Origin: Tepidibacter thalassicus DSM 15285
GTDB taxonomy: Bacteria > Bacillota > Clostridia > Peptostreptococcales > Peptostreptococcaceae
Assembly: GCF_900129915.1 (NCBI RefSeq)
Contig: NZ_FQXH01000007.1
Coordinates: 124,001 to 188,000, forward strand
Reading direction: 5' to 3'
DNA length: 64,000 nt
Each line of letters begins with the position of its first letter. Within the stretch, counting starts at the first letter, position 1. Made by a program: the position numbers and the translations under genes. Under the pieces are notes generated by a model. That model was given only the letters and a program-made list of their open reading frames with translations. It was not told where the DNA came from and searched no databases. This document shows positions 17,496 through 27,363 of this stretch, one piece after another.

Positions 17496-18317
17496 CTACA
17501 TTCTCTCTAATATAGTTTTAACTAAAGATATAAATTGTTTTTTAACTCTTTGTGTAGTTTCTATAACTTCTTCGTGATCTAAAGGTTGATCTAATATTCC
17601 AGCCGCCATATTAGTTATACAAGATATTCCAAGCACCTTTAAATCTGAATGTCTTGCTACTATTACTTCTGGAACTGTTGACATTCCAACAGCATCTCCT
17701 CCTATAGTTTGAACCATTCTTATTTCTGCAGGAGTTTCATAAGTTGGTCCTGTAAAATACGTATAAACTCCTTCTTTTACATCTATTCCTAATTCTTTTG
17801 CCACTTCTTTTGCAAGTTCTATATATTCCGGAGTATAAGCTGTTGACATATCAGGGAATCTTACTCCTAATTCTTTATCATTTGGTCCAATAAGAGGATT
17901 ATTTCCTCCAAGATTTATATGGTCTTTTATTATCATTAAGTCTCCAGGAACATAACTTTTATTTGCTCCACCTGCAGCATTAGTTACAATAATAGTTTCT
18001 ACACCTAAAGCTTTCATTACTCTTACAGGGAATGTTGCTTCCTGCATAGTATATCCTTCATAAAAGTGAAATCTTCCTTGCATTGCTACCACATTTTTTC
18101 CTTGAAGTTTTCCTACTACAAGCTGTCCTGCATGTCCTTCTACTGTTGAAACTGGAAAATTTGGTATTTCTTCATATTTTATTGCTACAGCATCTTCTAT
18201 TTCATCTGCTAATACTCCAAGCCCTGATCCTAATATCAATCCTATCTTTGGTTCAGTACCTATTTTTGATTTTATAAATTCTGCACTTTCATTTATTTTT
18301 TCTCTTAAATTTTTCAT
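17496..18317 (-). CDS. punA: Purine-nucleoside phosphorylase, canonical copy
   Basis: A 273-residue PNP of the trimeric family. It shows GSGLG phosphate loop, GHAG, GRFHFYEGYTMQ, NAAGG and GPTYETPAEIRM...GMSTVPEVIVARH, with ITN holding the purine-binding Asn, as in inosine/guanosine phosphorylases. It converts (deoxy)inosine or (deoxy)guanosine plus phosphate to base and (deoxy)ribose-1-phosphate. The start is set at the third codon of the longer frame (MKNLREK), 7 nt after AGGAGG. It is 12 bp upstream of its paralogue and just after deoB, which handles the sugar phosphate. Confidence 0.95.
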   Translation of the reverse strand: MKNLREKINESAEFIKSKIGTEPKIGLILGSGLGVLADEIEDAVAIKYEEIPNFPVSTVEGHAGQLVVGKLQGKNVVAMQGRFHFYEGYTMQEATFPVRVMKALGVETIIVTNAAGGANKSYVPGDLMIIKDHINLGGNNPLIGPNDKELGVRFPDMSTAYTPEYIELAKEVAKELGIDVKEGVYTYFTGPTYETPAEIRMVQTIGGDAVGMSTVPEVIVARHSDLKVLGISCITNMAAGILDQPLDHEEVIETTQRVKKQFISLVKTILERM

Positions 18318-18360
18318 TTTCATTCCTCCTATGTAATATTTTATTTTTATAAAAATCTAA

Positions 18361-19533
18361 TTATTTTAGTATTAAACTTTTAAAACTTTCTCCATTTTTA
18401 GGAAGAGTAGCTCCTAATATATCTGCAACAGTTGCTCCTATATCAGCAAAGGTTTTTCTAATTCCTAGATTAACTCCACTTTTTACATTTTTTCCATATA
18501 TTAAAACAGGAACATATTCTCTTGTGTGATCGGTTCCCTTATAAGTTGGATCATTCCCATGATCTGCAGTTAATATTAATATATCTTCATCTCTCATATT
18601 TTCAATTATTTCTGGAATTCTAGCATCTAACTCTTCTATAGCATTTTTATATCCTTCTACATTTCTTCTATGTCCATATTTTGAATCAAAATCTACCAAA
18701 TTAGTAAATATAAGACCTTTATTTTCTTTTTTAATATATTCTATTGTTTTATCTACACCATCCATATTGCTTTTTGTATGAACTGCTTCTGTTATACCTT
18801 TTCCATTAAATATATCTTCTATTTTTCCTACAGCAATTACATCTAATCCTTTATTTTTTATATTATCAAGTATAGTATCTTCATAAGGATCTAATGAAAA
18901 ATCTCTTCTATTTGCAGTTCTAGTAAAGTTTCCAGGTGTCCCCACGAATGGTCTTGCAATTATTCTAGCAACTGCATTATCTCCTCTCATTATTTCTCTC
19001 GCAATTTTACACATTTCATATAATTCCTCTAAAGGAATTACTTCTTCATGTGCAGCAATTTGAAAAACACTATCTGCAGATGTATAAACAATTACATCTT
19101 TTGTTTTCATATGATGTTCTCCTAGTTCTTCAAGTATTGCTGTACCTGAAGCAGGCTTATTCCCAACAACTTTTCTACCTGTTTTACTTTCAAATTCTTC
19201 AATTATTTCCTTTGGAAATCCATTTGGAAATGTCTTAAAAGGCTTATCAACTCTAAGTCCAACCATTTCCCAATGTCCTGTTGTAGTATCTTTTCCTTGA
19301 GATACTTCACTACATTTTCCAAAAGAAGCTATAGGATTTTCTACTGGATCAACTTCATTAAAACCATCTATATTTCCTATACCCATTTTAGTTAAATTAG
19401 GTATATTTATCTTTCCATAAGTTTTAATTATATTACCTAATGTATTTACTCCTACATCTCCAAATTTTTCAGAGTCAGGAAGTTGTCCAATTCCTACGCT
19501 ATCTAATACCATTAAAATTACTCTTTTATCCAT
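18361..19533 (-). CDS. deoB: Phosphopentomutase
   Basis: A 390-residue alkaline-phosphatase-superfamily enzyme. [41 protein letters not shown] (catalytic Thr region) and the metal-binding [10 protein letters not shown] and TDHTREYVP motifs are diagnostic. It interconverts (deoxy)ribose-1-phosphate and 5-phosphate, working with the phosphorylases downstream. ATG at 19533 is preferred over the upstream TTG because AAGGAG is 9 nt before it. Confidence 0.95.
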   Translation of the reverse strand: MDKRVILMVLDSVGIGQLPDSEKFGDVGVNTLGNIIKTYGKINIPNLTKMGIGNIDGFNEVDPVENPIASFGKCSEVSQGKDTTTGHWEMVGLRVDKPFKTFPNGFPKEIIEEFESKTGRKVVGNKPASGTAILEELGEHHMKTKDVIVYTSADSVFQIAAHEEVIPLEELYEMCKIAREIMRGDNAVARIIARPFVGTPGNFTRTANRRDFSLDPYEDTILDNIKNKGLDVIAVGKIEDIFNGKGITEAVHTKSNMDGVDKTIEYIKKENKGLIFTNLVDFDSKYGHRRNVEGYKNAIEELDARIPEIIENMRDEDILILTADHGNDPTYKGTDHTREYVPVLIYGKNVKSGVNLGIRKTFADIGATVADILGATLPKNGESFKSLILK

Positions 19534-19644
19534 TTGTATCAACTCCTTCTTTAAAGAGAAAATTCTATGTTAACATTTTCTCACAAGCATAATTAAATTT
19601 TATCATTGTTTTGATTGTATTTCAATTATAACTTTTAAATATTT

Positions 19645-20526
19645 TTATCCTCTTGGATGTTTTTCTTTTAATTCCTGTCTTATATTTTTATTTAAATAAT
19701 TTAGATATCCTTGAAGAGTATTTAAATTAGTATTCCCTAAAATTTTGCCTACTACACTTATATTTGCCCCTTTATTTAATAAGTGAATTGCAAAAGAATG
19801 TCTAAGTATTGTTGGTGTAACATTTTTATTTAAATTTAATTTTTCTGTATACCTTTTTATTATTTTCCACAATCCTTGCCTTGTAAATTTTTCTCCTTTT
19901 GAATTCAAAAATAAAGATTTTTGATTTTCATTTTTTACTATTTTTAATCTTGACTCATATAAATATTTTATAATATATTTTTTGGCAATACTAGAAAGCG
20001 GAATAACTCTATTGCCTTTATTTGACTTGCAAATTATATATTCCATATCTAAATTTAAATCATCCAAATTAAGCTCTACTAATTCAGAAACCTTCATTCC
20101 TGTTCCATAAAACATTTCAAGAATTGCTTTATCTCTTATCCCTTTAATAGTATTAGTATCTGGGGAATTTAAGAGTAAATCGACTTCTTGTTCTGTTAAT
20201 ATATCTATTTTACTTCTTTGAATTTTAGGTTTTTTTAATTTTCTCGCTGGATTACTTTCACATAATTTATTTAAAAATAAAAATTCATGAAAAGATTTTA
20301 TAGAAGATATAATCCTTGAAATACTCGATACCGATGTGTTGTTTTTTTCTAAATAAATCAAAAAACTAAATATATCATTTTCATTAACATGTAAAAAATC
20401 TATATTTTTATCATTTAAATACTTCATATATTTTTTTAAATCTAATTTATACGCCTCTATAGTATTTCTCGAAAGATTCCTATTTGTCTTTATATAATTT
20501 AAATATTTATTTATAATATCATTCAT
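19645..20526 (-). CDS. xerD: Tyrosine recombinase, XerD-like
   Basis: A 293-residue tyrosine recombinase. The N-terminal SAM-like core-binding domain (IIDKYLNYIKT-like, NRNLSRNTIEAYKLDL) is followed by the catalytic domain with Arg in FYGTGMKVSELVEL, Lys, HSFAIHLLNKG (RxxH box as LRHS), and a final Tyr in NTNLNTLQGYLNYLN. The second conserved His/Trp region reads GNTN. The locus spoIIM-xerD-deoB is conserved in clostridia, where this is the chromosome-dimer resolvase. One deviation: the usual VGHxxxxTTxxYTH is read as LGNTNLNTLQGYLNY, so catalytic details differ. Confidence 0.85.
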   Translation of the reverse strand: MNDIINKYLNYIKTNRNLSRNTIEAYKLDLKKYMKYLNDKNIDFLHVNENDIFSFLIYLEKNNTSVSSISRIISSIKSFHEFLFLNKLCESNPARKLKKPKIQRSKIDILTEQEVDLLLNSPDTNTIKGIRDKAILEMFYGTGMKVSELVELNLDDLNLDMEYIICKSNKGNRVIPLSSIAKKYIIKYLYESRLKIVKNENQKSLFLNSKGEKFTRQGLWKIIKRYTEKLNLNKNVTPTILRHSFAIHLLNKGANISVVGKILGNTNLNTLQGYLNYLNKNIRQELKEKHPRG

Positions 20527-20541
20527 TCTAAACTCCCCTAA

Positions 20542-21159
20542 TTAAAATATTCTCTGTATTATAAATATAGATGCTGCATCAACTAAGCTTTGTAAAATTG
20601 ATACTAATAAAAACAATACAACTGTATTTATACTATACTTTATTATTAATTTCTTCATATAATTTAAACTTTTAAACTTAGTGCAAATTTTTATTGCACA
20701 AACAGCTTCTAAAAAATAATTAAATGATAATATAATTACAAAAAACGAAAATGGTACAATTAAAATATTTTTTATAAGTGTTAAAAATATAATTTTCAAA
20801 GAACTCATTTTCAAAATTAATATCAACGTATTTATAGTATACCCTATAGATAATCCTTTTAAAAAAACTATAACCAAAACTAAAGGACAAGTAAATATCA
20901 TGAGTGAGCATAAATACATAGAAAATAAATAAATAAGATCATTCTTAAAATTCAAAAAAGTAAGTTTTAATATATTAAAATCAGTTGTATAATAACTGTT
21001 TGTCCTAGATATATAATCTTTAATAGAACTATTTAAAATAGGATATGTTTTGTTTAAATAAACTCCACTAGTAATTCCTAAACTAAATAAAAATATAAAA
21101 AATATTAAAGTTATTTTATAATTAGATCTCATTCTAAAGAATTTTGATATTTTATCCAA
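20542..21159 (-). CDS. spoIIM: Stage II sporulation protein M
   Basis: A 205-residue membrane protein with five predicted helices (KITLIFFIFLFSLGI, YLCSLMIFTCPLVLVIVFL, SLKIIFLTLIKNILIVPFSFFVIIL and a C-terminal pair). Length and gene order next to xerD and nudF fit SpoIIM, a component of the DMP septal-peptidoglycan hydrolysis complex needed for engulfment. The start is TTG (reading LDKISKFF) 7 nt after GGGGG, which again lies in the 3' arm of a hairpin. Confidence 0.85.
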   Translation of the reverse strand: MDKISKFFRMRSNYKITLIFFIFLFSLGITSGVYLNKTYPILNSSIKDYISRTNSYYTTDFNILKLTFLNFKNDLIYLFSMYLCSLMIFTCPLVLVIVFLKGLSIGYTINTLILILKMSSLKIIFLTLIKNILIVPFSFFVIILSFNYFLEAVCAIKICTKFKSLNYMKKLIIKYSINTVVLFLLVSILQSLVDAASIFIIQRIF

Positions 21160-21166
21160 AGTAAAA

Positions 21167-21212
21167 CCCCCTTTTTTTAACTTTACATAATTTTATGTTA
21201 AAAATAAGGGGT
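21167..21212 (-). terminator. Hairpin between nudF and spoIIM
   Basis: CCCC at 21168-21171 pairs with GGGG at 21208-21211, with an A/T-rich inner stem. The minus-strand tail is TTTT. The 3' arm carries the spoIIM Shine-Dalgarno GGGGG, so this may be a partial terminator or an RBS-hiding hairpin. Confidence 0.5.
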
Positions 21213-21225
21213 ATATTACAAAAAT

Positions 21226-21756
21226 TTATATTAAATCTTTTGATAATAAAATTCCTACCATTGTCTTAGCATCTTTTATTTCACCTTTTTTTATCATATC
21301 TAATGCTTTACTTATTTTCACTTCACAAATTTCAATATATTCATCCTCATCTGGACAACATTCACCTTTTTTTAATCCCGTAGCCAAATATAGGTACATT
21401 TTCTCATTTGAAAATCCAGCAGATGTATAAAACAAACTTAAAAATTCAATATTTTCAGCTTCATATCCAGTTTCTTCTTTTAACTCTCTAATAGCACATT
21501 CCTTTGGATCTTCTCCTTTTTCTAACTTGCCAGCTGGAATCTCTATCAATATTTCCTCAACAGCTTTTCTAAACTGTTTTACAAATATTATTTCTTTATT
21601 TTCATTTACCGCTAAAATAGCAACTGCTCCAGGATGCTCAACAATTTCTCTTTTTTGATATTTATGTTCAGGAAGCTCCACAGTATCTACCCTTAAATTT
21701 ATGATTTTTCCATTATATATTTTCTCTGAACTCATGGTCTTTTCTTCTAAAATCAT
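21226..21756 (-). CDS. nudF: NUDIX ADP-ribose pyrophosphatase
   Basis: A 176-residue NUDIX hydrolase. The Nudix box GKLEKGEDPKECAIRELKEETGYEAE is present, preceded by the ADP-ribose pyrophosphatase-type VKQFRKAVEEILIEIPAG. It cleaves ADP-ribose to AMP and ribose-5-phosphate, feeding the ribose-phosphate chemistry of this locus. ATG at 21756 follows GGAGGG. It is 2 bp after the DUF3866 gene, so transcription is likely shared. Confidence 0.93.
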   Translation of the reverse strand: MILEEKTMSSEKIYNGKIINLRVDTVELPEHKYQKREIVEHPGAVAILAVNENKEIIFVKQFRKAVEEILIEIPAGKLEKGEDPKECAIRELKEETGYEAENIEFLSLFYTSAGFSNEKMYLYLATGLKKGECCPDEDEYIEICEVKISKALDMIKKGEIKDAKTMVGILLSKDLI

Positions 21757-21758
21757 AC

Positions 21759-22826
21759 TTATCCCTCCAATATGTAATAAGCAGCTCCACTAGCAGATTT
21801 AAAAAATTCCTCATCTTCTTCATAGCTTCTTCCCATACTTTTTACTTTTAAACCAAAAAAACTTAAATCTTCTTTTGTTGTATCTTTTTCTATAAATACT
21901 ACATCATGCAATTTATCTATATTATGTTCTTTTATTTGAGAAATTACATATTTTTTTTTATCAATATCTTGTATATTTATTGGAACTATAACTTTATTAT
22001 TAACTATTTCTTTTAAAATAGTTATAGAATGATGACTAAGTCCAAAATGTCTATCTCTTTTATCAGCAAAACTTATTCTAGGTACAGCTATAGCTTTTCC
22101 CTTAAGCTTTTTAACTGCATCAAGTATATGTCCTTGCTCTATTCCAGAAAATCCATATTTTGTTCCACTTCCTACAATTCCAGGTCCCATGCATACAAAT
22201 ACTACATCAGCACCAATAACTTCTTTTGCCGTTATCAAAGCTGTATATATATTTATGCATTCATAATCTCCTCCAAAAGCATTTCCAATAGTTATAGTCG
22301 CATCTAAAAGCTCTTTATCTTTTAAAATTTTTACATTTTTGCTTAAATAAATTGCAAGAGCTGCACCATCTGTCATTATATAAGCTATCTTTTTATTTTT
22401 ATGCTTTCTTTTATATGAAGCTATAAACGGAACTAACATACTATGTAATGTTCCTACAACTACTGGAAGATTATCCAACGATTTAAAATTTTTAATTTTT
22501 TCATGATACACACTCTCTTGTTCTTCTACAGCAAATGTTTTTACTTGAAGAGGTGTATATCTCAACTTCATTATATGTCCACCATCACTCATTTTACTTT
22601 CTAAATTATTCAAATTAGCGATTACAAAGTGAAACCCTCCTGTTCCAAGACTTAACTCTACTGCACTTGTATTGAGAAGCACTTCATCATTAATGTTTAC
22701 ACTTCCATTTATTTTTGGATAATTTATTGCCTTTTCTATTTTATCTCCTATTTTAACTTTTAATTCTTCTATTTCTTCACTTTTACTAATTATACAATCC
22801 ACTATTCCTATTTTTTTACTTATCAT
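21759..22826 (-). CDS. DUF3866 family protein
   Basis: A 355-residue protein of the DUF3866 family, usually next to nudF and spoIIM in Firmicutes and Actinobacteria. The N-terminal part is beta-rich (VNINDEVLLNTSAVELSLGTGGFHFVIANL). The rest looks like a Rossmann-type fold with ITIGNAFGGDYECIN and VVFVCMGPGIVGSGTKYGFSG. No catalytic motif I can name and no membrane segment. Function unknown. Start ATG after AAAGAGGG. Confidence 0.8.
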   Translation of the reverse strand: MISKKIGIVDCIISKSEEIEELKVKIGDKIEKAINYPKINGSVNINDEVLLNTSAVELSLGTGGFHFVIANLNNLESKMSDGGHIMKLRYTPLQVKTFAVEEQESVYHEKIKNFKSLDNLPVVVGTLHSMLVPFIASYKRKHKNKKIAYIMTDGAALAIYLSKNVKILKDKELLDATITIGNAFGGDYECINIYTALITAKEVIGADVVFVCMGPGIVGSGTKYGFSGIEQGHILDAVKKLKGKAIAVPRISFADKRDRHFGLSHHSITILKEIVNNKVIVPINIQDIDKKKYVISQIKEHNIDKLHDVVFIEKDTTKEDLSFFGLKVKSMGRSYEEDEEFFKSASGAAYYILEG

Positions 22827-22840
22827 AATATAAACCCTCT

Positions 22841-23644
22841 TTACCTTCCTAACATATCTATATAGTTTAATATTTTATTATTTTCAATTATTTTAGTAAG
22901 AGAATACTTTTCAGTAATTATATGAACAATTATCAACAAAATTAAAATTATAACTCTCGTAATAAACAAAAAATTACCAGCTACAATTATACCTAAAGAA
23001 ATCCCAAGAACATTAGAACCTGCATCTCCCATCATAGCTTTTGCTTTTAAATCTTCTTTAAAATAAGCCAATACATTTGAAAAAAGTAACATTATTAATA
23101 TCTTTTGATAATACAAAGATACACTAAATAAAATTATTAGAGAAATCAATATATATCCCTTTATAGCTCTTCCTGGTCTTAAATCTAATAAATTTATTAA
23201 ATTCGTAAATAATGCAATTAACAGAGTATTTATTATTATGTCTATAATACTATTAGATATACTTACTGATATAAATAACGCTACAAACCCTCCAAATAAA
23301 GCTTTAAATCCACCCGTTGTAAGTCTTCCTTTAAATAAACTTTTAAAATGTCCTTTAAGTCCTGATACATCTCTATTTCCAATAAGATCGTCTATAATTC
23401 CTATAAATGCCATGGCTATTATTCCAAATAAATATATATATATTTGATTATCTTTGTAAAAATATCTTACAATAGAAGAATTTACAATAAGCATTGGCAA
23501 AAATACTATTCCAATTGATACAGGTATTAAATCTCCTTTATAATTTTTTCTTACAATATTACTTTCTACTAAAAGAGATTTAAAATAAGGAATTATTAAT
23601 AATGTTCCTAAAAAACCAATCAAAGTCACTAAATAAATCAACAT
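22841..23644 (-). CDS. MraY/WecA-like phospho-sugar transferase
   Basis: A 267-residue polytopic membrane protein of the glycosyltransferase family 4 (MraY/TagO/WecA). It has the catalytic Asp motifs IIDDLIGNRDV, NLLDLRPGRAIKGY and MMGDAGSNVLG. It should transfer a sugar phosphate to a polyprenyl phosphate at the membrane. It is short (MraY is about 320) and the acceptor is unknown. Its cluster with a GT2 and SteA/SteB-like proteins suggests envelope glycan work. Confidence 0.85.
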   Translation of the reverse strand: MLIYLVTLIGFLGTLLIIPYFKSLLVESNIVRKNYKGDLIPVSIGIVFLPMLIVNSSIVRYFYKDNQIYIYLFGIIAMAFIGIIDDLIGNRDVSGLKGHFKSLFKGRLTTGGFKALFGGFVALFISVSISNSIIDIIINTLLIALFTNLINLLDLRPGRAIKGYILISLIILFSVSLYYQKILIMLLFSNVLAYFKEDLKAKAMMGDAGSNVLGISLGIIVAGNFLFITRVIILILLIIVHIITEKYSLTKIIENNKILNYIDMLGR

Positions 23645-23645
23645 A

Positions 23646-24320
23646 TCAGCTCCTTAATATTTTTTTTATTAAAATAATGTTTATATGATAAAATTGCTTT
23701 CCCCTATGAATAAATCCTTTCAAATTTCTTCCTGTTTCATTATGTGTCATATTGACCAAAACTTCCTTTATCTTATACCCTTTATTAATAATATCAATAG
23801 TCATGCCAACTTCAACACCGTAACCAAAAGGTATTTCATTAAACTCTTTTAAAACTTCCTTTTTAAATACTCTTTGTCCAGATAAAGTACTATCTAATTC
23901 TTCTCCAGTTAAAAATTTCACTCCACTTTTAGCTAATTTTTTTACAAATCCAAATCCTCCTTTTTTCTTAGCAGGAGGAAATTTAGCAATAGTTACATCA
24001 CATTCATTGTTTAATATTGGATATATCAACTTTTCTACTTCCCTTGAAGTTTTTCCAAGATCTGCATCTAAAAATCCAATTACATCTGAATTTTTCATCG
24101 CTATTTTAAGTCCATAATTAAGAGCATATCCCTTTCCCATATTTTTATCAAGTTTATATGTTTTTACAGCTTCATAAGAAGATGCTATTTCAAATGTATT
24201 ATCACTTGAACCATCATCAACTACTATTATTTCATTTATACAACTTAAATCCTTAATACCTTCTATTGTATCTTTTATTTTAGCTTCTTCATTATACGCA
24301 GGAATTATTATACTTACCAT
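23646..24320 (-). CDS. Family 2 glycosyltransferase
   Basis: A 224-residue GT2 enzyme: MVSIIIPAYNEEAKIKDTIEG start, VVDDGSSDNT nucleotide-sugar motif, DADLGK (DxD-like). No C-terminal membrane helices, unlike DPM/GtrB types; one amphipathic end (NIILIKKILR). It likely builds a lipid-linked or surface sugar with the adjacent MraY-like protein. The start is ATG at 24320, 5 nt after GGAGAG. Confidence 0.85.
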   Translation of the reverse strand: MVSIIIPAYNEEAKIKDTIEGIKDLSCINEIIVVDDGSSDNTFEIASSYEAVKTYKLDKNMGKGYALNYGLKIAMKNSDVIGFLDADLGKTSREVEKLIYPILNNECDVTIAKFPPAKKKGGFGFVKKLAKSGVKFLTGEELDSTLSGQRVFKKEVLKEFNEIPFGYGVEVGMTIDIINKGYKIKEVLVNMTHNETGRNLKGFIHRGKQFYHINIILIKKILRS

Positions 24321-24334
24321 AAACACTCTCCTTA

Positions 24335-25201
24335 TTACTTTATTTCAAAAGGGGTAAATTCATCTGCTGTATCTTTAATTCCAAAATGTCCTGTTTTTCC
24401 CTCTAAAACCATAATTAACGATATTTTACCCATAACTTCATCTAAATTATCTATAGTAGATATTTTGGATTTCTTATAAAAAGAAATATACGAATTTTCT
24501 ACATCACTTCTTTCAGCTCCTAATAATTTTACATTGTTATTTTTAAAATATTGTATTATATTATTATCTATAACTTCTAACTTACTTTCATTTTTTTGTA
24601 TACTTCCTCCCTCTAAAATAACAGTATCTAAATTAACATAATCTAAATTCAAAGTTTTTACCTCTATTATTCCCTTTTCATTAAGTTTATTTAACAACTC
24701 TACATTTTTATCTTCATATATAAGCTTCATTATATAATTAACCAATTCATATTTGTTATTTAAAGAAATATTAAATTCTTTATTTAAAACACTTAAATCT
24801 GTATCTTCCAACAATTTATCCTTTATAACTATATCAAAAACAACATTCCCTTTTGCTTTATCTATAAATTCTTTTACATTAGGATAAAAATAATCTTCAG
24901 TAGTTTTCACTATACCTATGTTTTTTCCTTCTAATTTTGCATCTATAACATAATCAAATGTATTTTCTATATATTTATTAAGATTTTCATTTTTCTTTGT
25001 AAGATTTAATATACTATCCTCTAATTTTTCATTTTCAGTTTTAATAATTTCAAACCTATTTTCTAAATCTTGTATTATTTGAGTTTGCTGTTCATTAAAA
25101 ATACCATTGCTATTTAAATTAAATCCTATTAATATCCCAATTCCCAAACTTATAAAAATACTACACATGGCAACTACAAAATACTTTATATTTATATTCA
25201 C
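24335..25201 (-). CDS. MctB/SteB-like membrane protein ('copper transporter' family)
   Basis: A 288-residue protein with one N-terminal helix (YFVVAMCSIFISLGIGILIGFNL) and a coiled-coil segment (about 40-75, EQQTQIIQDLENRFEIIKTENEKLED in two parts), then an extracytoplasmic domain. This is the DUF3186/MctB family annotated as 'copper transporter' from mycobacteria. In corynebacteria the SteA/SteB pair forms a division-ring complex, and here the SteA-like gene is next door, so SteB-like is the better reading. No copper-binding Met/Cys clusters. Confidence 0.8.
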   Translation of the reverse strand: MNINIKYFVVAMCSIFISLGIGILIGFNLNSNGIFNEQQTQIIQDLENRFEIIKTENEKLEDSILNLTKKNENLNKYIENTFDYVIDAKLEGKNIGIVKTTEDYFYPNVKEFIDKAKGNVVFDIVIKDKLLEDTDLSVLNKEFNISLNNKYELVNYIMKLIYEDKNVELLNKLNEKGIIEVKTLNLDYVNLDTVILEGGSIQKNESKLEVIDNNIIQYFKNNNVKLLGAERSDVENSYISFYKKSKISTIDNLDEVMGKISLIMVLEGKTGHFGIKDTADEFTPFEIK

Positions 25202-25213
25202 AAAAAACCCTCC

Positions 25214-26335
25214 TTAAAATTCTATTAATAATTTAAGTTTTAACTGCATAAGCCTTATCATTTGCTGAATAGACGGTGATAAATAAGCAACTATACATAC
25301 CGGAAAAAGTGCTGCCAATATCAGCCCCCATATATACTTTATTTTAAGCTTACTCCTATAAAGAAGATTTACTCCCTTTGCATCTATAAGCTTAGATCCT
25401 ATTTTAAGTCTTACTAAAAAAGTACTTGCCATACCCTTTCTTCCTTTTTCTAAAAAATCTATCATGTTAGAATGAGTTCCAAGTGCAACTATAAGCTTTG
25501 CCCCATATTCATAAGCAGTAAGCATTGCTATATCTTCACTTGTTCCTGGTGCTGGAAAAACCACAGCTTCTAATCCCAATTCTTCTATTCTTTTAAGTCC
25601 TGGAGCTCTTCCATCAGGATAAGCATGTACTACTATCTCTTTACATTTTCTTAAACATTCATCACTTATACTATCCATATCCCCTACTATCATATCAGGA
25701 GTATATCCAAATTCAAGAAGCGCATCTCCTCCACCATCTACTCCTATTAACACTGGTTTTACTTCTTCTATATATGAAATTAAAGTGCTTAAATCTTCTT
25801 TATAATTCTGACCTCTAACAACAACTAATGCATGTTTATCTTTAAAATCCGTTTTTATTTTAGGTATTTCTAATTCCCCTAATATAAACCCTTTTTCCTT
25901 TTTAGCATATTCAATAGTGTTTTCTATAAAATTATCAAGTTCATTAGATAAATTATCATAACACAACTTTAATTTTTGTTTAATTTTACTTTCATCTAAA
26001 AATTCTCCTTCTGCAATTAATTCACTTTGATAATAAATTTTATTATCTACTATTTCTACAATATCTCCTTCTTTTAATTTTTCAAATATTTCTTTTCCAA
26101 CATTATCTACTATGGGTATATTTTTTTTAGATAATATATTTGGCCCTTTGTTAGGATATCTCCCACTTATAGACATATCTGCATTTATTACAGCTCTTAC
26201 TTTACCCTCTACTAAAGAATTTGCTGCTACTTCATCTATATCCTTGTGATTTATAACAGCAATTTCTCCTCCATTTAATCTTTTAGCTAAATTTTTAGTT
26301 TTTTTATCTATTTTTATCGGAGCTTTTACCCTCAT
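25214..26335 (-). CDS. SteA-like cytokinetic ring protein / thiamin-pyrophosphokinase-like domain
   Basis: A 373-residue protein. Its central part (residues about 150-320) resembles the thiamin pyrophosphokinase catalytic fold, with VLIGVDGGGDALLEFGYTPDMIVGDMDSIS. A final hydrophobic helix (YIWGLILAALFPVCIVAYL) anchors it to the membrane. SteA family members have this architecture and act with SteB at the division septum. The start is ATG after GGAGG. First gene of a run down to spoIIM/xerD. Confidence 0.83.
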   Translation of the reverse strand: MRVKAPIKIDKKTKNLAKRLNGGEIAVINHKDIDEVAANSLVEGKVRAVINADMSISGRYPNKGPNILSKKNIPIVDNVGKEIFEKLKEGDIVEIVDNKIYYQSELIAEGEFLDESKIKQKLKLCYDNLSNELDNFIENTIEYAKKEKGFILGELEIPKIKTDFKDKHALVVVRGQNYKEDLSTLISYIEEVKPVLIGVDGGGDALLEFGYTPDMIVGDMDSISDECLRKCKEIVVHAYPDGRAPGLKRIEELGLEAVVFPAPGTSEDIAMLTAYEYGAKLIVALGTHSNMIDFLEKGRKGMASTFLVRLKIGSKLIDAKGVNLLYRSKLKIKYIWGLILAALFPVCIVAYLSPSIQQMIRLMQLKLKLLIEF

Positions 26336-26453
26336 AATTTTCCTCCTTATTAAATTAAAAATGTAAAATAATACATTTTTTTGTATGGTTTTATTTTAAA
26401 CAAATCTAATTATATCATATAATTGTAAATAAATTAAACACAAAAAACAAAGT

Positions 26454-26503
26454 AAAAAATACCCTTTAGTTGTTTCAAAATCAACAAATAAAGGGTATTT
26501 TTT
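26454..26503 (-). terminator. Terminator of spo0A
   Basis: A perfect 14-bp stem (26454-26467 with 26490-26503) with ATTTTTT at the 3' arm, starting 3 nt after the spo0A stop codon. Confidence 0.88.
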
Positions 26504-26506
26504 ACT

Positions 26507-27319
26507 TTATCTTGCTACTTTGTGCTCAAGTCTTAATTTATCAGCAACCATGGCGATAAATTCTGAATTTGTTGGCTTTCCTTTTGTGTTATGAACTGTA
26601 TATCCAAATAATTGATTTATAGTATCTACTTTTCCTCTACTCCATGCTACTTCAATTGCATGTCTAATTGCTCTTTCTACTCTCGATGGAGTAGTATTAA
26701 ATTGCTTTGCTATATTTGGATATAATTCTTTAGTTACAGCACTTAAAAGTTCTACATTTTCTATTACCATTTTTATAGCTTCTCTTAAATATAAATATCC
26801 TTTAATATGAGCCGGAACTCCTATTTCATGTATTATATTCGTTATTTCAGCTTCTATATTTCCGCTATTTCTAACAAAATCACTTTTTACAGTTTTAAAA
26901 TCTATTAATGGCTTATTTTTTTCAATTACAGACATACTCTTATATCCTACAAGTTCTTTTATCCTATTTATAAATACACTAAAATCAAATGGTTTTACTA
27001 TATAATAATCTGCACCTAAATTTATAGCTCTTTGTGTAATTTTATCTTGACCAACTGCTGATAATATTATAATTTTGGGCATTTTTTTTATATCCATAGA
27101 ATTTAATTTTTCTATTACACCTAATCCATCAAGATGTGGCATTATTATATCTAACACCAATAAATCCGGTTCTTTTTCTGAAACTAAATCCAAAGCTTCA
27201 ACTCCATCTTTTGCTATTCCTAGTATTTCTACATCATTTTCATTTTGTAAATATTCTTTAAGAATTTGGCAAAAATCTTTGTTATCATCTGCTATAACAA
27301 TTTTTATTTTCTCTTTCAC
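26507..27319 (-). CDS. spo0A: Sporulation master regulator Spo0A
   Basis: A 270-residue response regulator. The receiver domain has acidic pocket DDNKDF, phospho-acceptor Asp in [13 protein letters not shown] and Lys in YIVKPFDF. The C-terminal Spo0A effector domain ends with helix-turn-helix [23 protein letters not shown], nearly invariant in spore formers. Phosphorylated Spo0A starts sporulation. The start is GTG at 27319 ([12 protein letters not shown]), 7 nt after GGGGGG; the earlier TTG overlaps that RBS. Controlled by the sigma-H/0A-box promoter at 27364-27392. Confidence 0.97.
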   Translation of the reverse strand: MKEKIKIVIADDNKDFCQILKEYLQNENDVEILGIAKDGVEALDLVSEKEPDLLVLDIIMPHLDGLGVIEKLNSMDIKKMPKIIILSAVGQDKITQRAINLGADYYIVKPFDFSVFINRIKELVGYKSMSVIEKNKPLIDFKTVKSDFVRNSGNIEAEITNIIHEIGVPAHIKGYLYLREAIKMVIENVELLSAVTKELYPNIAKQFNTTPSRVERAIRHAIEVAWSRGKVDTINQLFGYTVHNTKGKPTNSEFIAMVADKLRLEHKVAR

Positions 27320-27363
27320 GAAATTACCCCCCAATAAAAATATTTATACTTTTCACAAATAAT

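Noticed and set aside
19556-19583. Terminator between xerD and deoB
   Set aside because: GAGAAAAT/ATTTTCTC pairs across an 11-nt loop, but the tail is TTTAAAG; could be chance in AT-rich DNA.
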